Of a DNA stretch of 6,365 nucleotides, positions 4,824 through 6,365 are shown in pieces. The notes beneath the pieces are model-generated. The model made no database searches. It was not told the DNA's origin and saw nothing but the letters and a program-made list of their open reading frames with translations. A program made the position numbers and the translations under genes. Within the stretch, counting starts at the first letter, position 1. Each line of letters starts with the position of its first letter. Origin of the DNA: JAADHG01 sp964418645 (GTDB lineage: Bacteria > Bacteroidota > Bacteroidia > Flavobacteriales > Flavobacteriaceae); contig CAYQME010000093.1 of NCBI GenBank assembly GCA_964418645.1, positions 1 to 6,365 on the forward strand. Direction: 5' to 3'.

Positions 4824-6365
4824 ATGGCGCATTTATCTGATATTGAAATTGCTCAGACTAACGATATAGTACACATAAAAAATATTGCAAAAAAATTAAA
4901 TATTACGGAAGATGATTTAGAAATGTATGGTAAGTACAAAGCTAAACTTCCACTACATTTAATTGATGAGCAAAAAATTAAACAAAACAATTTAATACTT
5001 GTTACTGCTTTAACACCGACGCCAGCAGGCGAAGGAAAAACTACGGTTTCTATTGGATTAACTGAAGGCTTGAACAAAATAAATAAACAAGCAACTGTTG
5101 TGTTACGCGAACCGTCTTTAGGACCTGTTTTTGGAATTAAAGGTGGTGCTGCAGGTGGTGGTTATTCGCAAGTGGTACCAATGGAAGATATTAATCTACA
5201 TTTTACGGGAGATTTCAATGCCATAGAAAAAGCAAACAACTTATTATCGGCTTTGATTGATAATAATATACAAAGTAAAACTCAAAATCTAAATATAGAT
5301 CCTCGTACTATTTTATGGAAACGTGTCATCGACATGAACGATAGAGCACTACGCCAAATAACTATTGGTTTGGGTGGTACAGCCAATGGTATTCCTAGAG
5401 AAGATGGCTTTAATATTACACCTGCTTCTGAAGTGATGGCTATTTTATGTATGGCTAAAGATTTTGAAGACTTAAAACAACGATTAGGTAATATATTTAT
5501 TGGTTTTACATTTGATAATACACCAATATTTGCAAGAGATTTAAAAGCTGAAAATGCTATGGCTATTTTATTAAAAGATGCCATAAAGCCTAATCTAGTG
5601 CAAACGCTTGAAGAGAATCCCGCCATTATTCATGGTGGTCCATTTGCTAATATTGCACAAGGCACAAATTCTATAATTGCGACTAAAATGGGTTTATCAT
5701 TATCTAATTATGTAGTAACCGAAGCTGGTTTTGGTGCTGATTTAGGTGCCGAAAAATTCTTAAATATTAAATCGGCATTTGCTGGTTTAAACCCTAAGGC
5801 TGTAGTACTTGTTGCAACTATTAGAGCCCTTCGTCATCATGGAGGTGTTCAAAAAGAAGATTATAACACACCTAATTTAGAAGCTGTAAAAACTGGTTTT
5901 GAAAACTTAGAAAAGCATATTGAAAATATTAGAAAGTTTAATATAGAACCCGTTGTTGCTATTAATTCTTTTATTTCGGACTCTGATGAAGAAATTAATT
6001 TTGTGAAATCAGCTTGTGAAAATTTAGGTGTACAAGCAGTACTCTCTGAAGGTTGGGCAAAAGGCGGTGAAGGTACCAAAGCACTCGCTGAGGCCGTGGT
6101 TAATGTAGTAGAACATAAAGCTACCCAGTTTAAACCATTGTATGATTGGAAAAGCCCTGTTAAGGAAAAGATAGAAACTATCGCCAGAGAAATTTATGGT
6201 GCTGATGGTGTAATTTATGATAAAAAAGCAGAATTAAATTTACGAAGAATTGATCGATTAGGATTTAATGATTTTGCTATTTGTATGGCAAAAACGCAAA
6301 AATCGATTTCAGATGATGATAAATTAATTGGAAGACCAACGGGGTTTAAAATTACTGTTAGAGAG
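4824..6365 (+). CDS. fhs: formate-tetrahydrofolate ligase (3' end outside window)
   Basis: The enzyme uses ATP to join formate to tetrahydrofolate, making 10-formyl-THF for purine synthesis and other one-carbon reactions in the cytosol. The frame stays open for 514 codons to the window edge; the family is usually about 555 residues, so roughly 40 C-terminal residues are missing. The N-terminus (MAHLSDIEIAQ) is typical, and an in-frame TAA at 4815-4817 excludes a longer start. Diagnostic features are the ATP-binding loop TPTPAGEGKTT (64-74), REPSLGPVFG (95-104), the first family signature GIKGGAAGGGY (104-114), EAGFGADLGAEKF (300-312), the second signature VATIRALRHHGG (330-341, with Arg where Lys is commoner) and EGWAKGGEG (409-417). 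No frameshift or missing key residue is visible. There is no Shine-Dalgarno motif, as usual for the phylum. The gene is divergent from secDF across a 294-bp region rich in inverted repeats that may regulate it. Confidence 0.97.
   Translation, partial: MAHLSDIEIAQTNDIVHIKNIAKKLNITEDDLEMYGKYKAKLPLHLIDEQKIKQNNLILVTALTPTPAGEGKTTVSIGLTEGLNKINKQATVVLREPSLGPVFGIKGGAAGGGYSQVVPMEDINLHFTGDFNAIEKANNLLSALIDNNIQSKTQNLNIDPRTILWKRVIDMNDRALRQITIGLGGTANGIPREDGFNITPASEVMAILCMAKDFEDLKQRLGNIFIGFTFDNTPIFARDLKAENAMAILLKDAIKPNLVQTLEENPAIIHGGPFANIAQGTNSIIATKMGLSLSNYVVTEAGFGADLGAEKFLNIKSAFAGLNPKAVVLVATIRALRHHGGVQKEDYNTPNLEAVKTGFENLEKHIENIRKFNIEPVVAINSFISDSDEEINFVKSACENLGVQAVLSEGWAKGGEGTKALAEAVVNVVEHKATQFKPLYDWKSPVKEKIETIAREIYGADGVIYDKKAELNLRRIDRLGFNDFAICMAKTQKSISDDDKLIGRPTGFKITVRE

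Noticed and set aside
4853..6079. Three - strand open frames (74, 114 and 72 codons) opposite fhs
   Set aside because: All are antisense to conserved Fhs sequence, including the ATP-binding loop region, and have no recognisable product.
1..6365. Mobile element, CRISPR array, defence system or gene cluster of a new kind
   Set aside because: All four genes belong to recognised families, there are no transposase or integrase genes, direct-repeat arrays or tRNA-like sequences, and the base composition looks uniform across the window.

Overview
The window looks like ordinary chromosomal housekeeping sequence from a low-GC member of the Bacteroidota, most likely a marine-type flavobacterium (Flavobacteriaceae). 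The support is the strong A+T bias, the fused SecDF protein, the absence of Shine-Dalgarno motifs before the starts, and a Bacteroidota-style promoter (TTG, 20 nt, TAnnTTTG) in front of secDF. The genus assignment is open.

Layout, left to right. (1) Positions 1-372, + strand: the C-terminal 123 codons of a DUF192-family protein whose start lies outside the window. (2) Positions 373-1443, - strand: a complete Memo-family protein ('AmmeMemoRadiSam system protein B' type) with a lipoprotein signal peptide. Its stop codon directly abuts the DUF192 stop codon, with no bases between the convergent genes. (3) Positions 1444-1541: a short intergenic gap holding a strong intrinsic terminator that ends the secDF transcript. 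(4) Positions 1542-4529, - strand: complete secDF, the fused SecD-SecF accessory motor of the Sec translocon. (5) Positions 4530-4823: a 294-bp divergent intergenic region with the secDF promoter and an unusually dense set of inverted repeats. (6) Positions 4824-6365, + strand: fhs, formate-tetrahydrofolate ligase, running off the right edge after 514 codons (roughly 40 codons missing by family length).

The genes do not form one pathway. SecDF helps export proteins through the inner membrane, and the Memo lipoprotein and probably the DUF192 protein would be among its exported substrates. Fhs is a cytosolic one-carbon enzyme. I see no mobile element, CRISPR array, tRNA, rRNA or defence system.

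The part most worth a second look is the fhs upstream region. A potential two-level hairpin (4697-4779) abuts a second hairpin (4662-4696), whose base can alternatively pair with an upstream palindrome (4653-4666). This could be an undescribed cis-regulatory leader or operator cluster for fhs, but only comparison with related genomes can show whether it is real.
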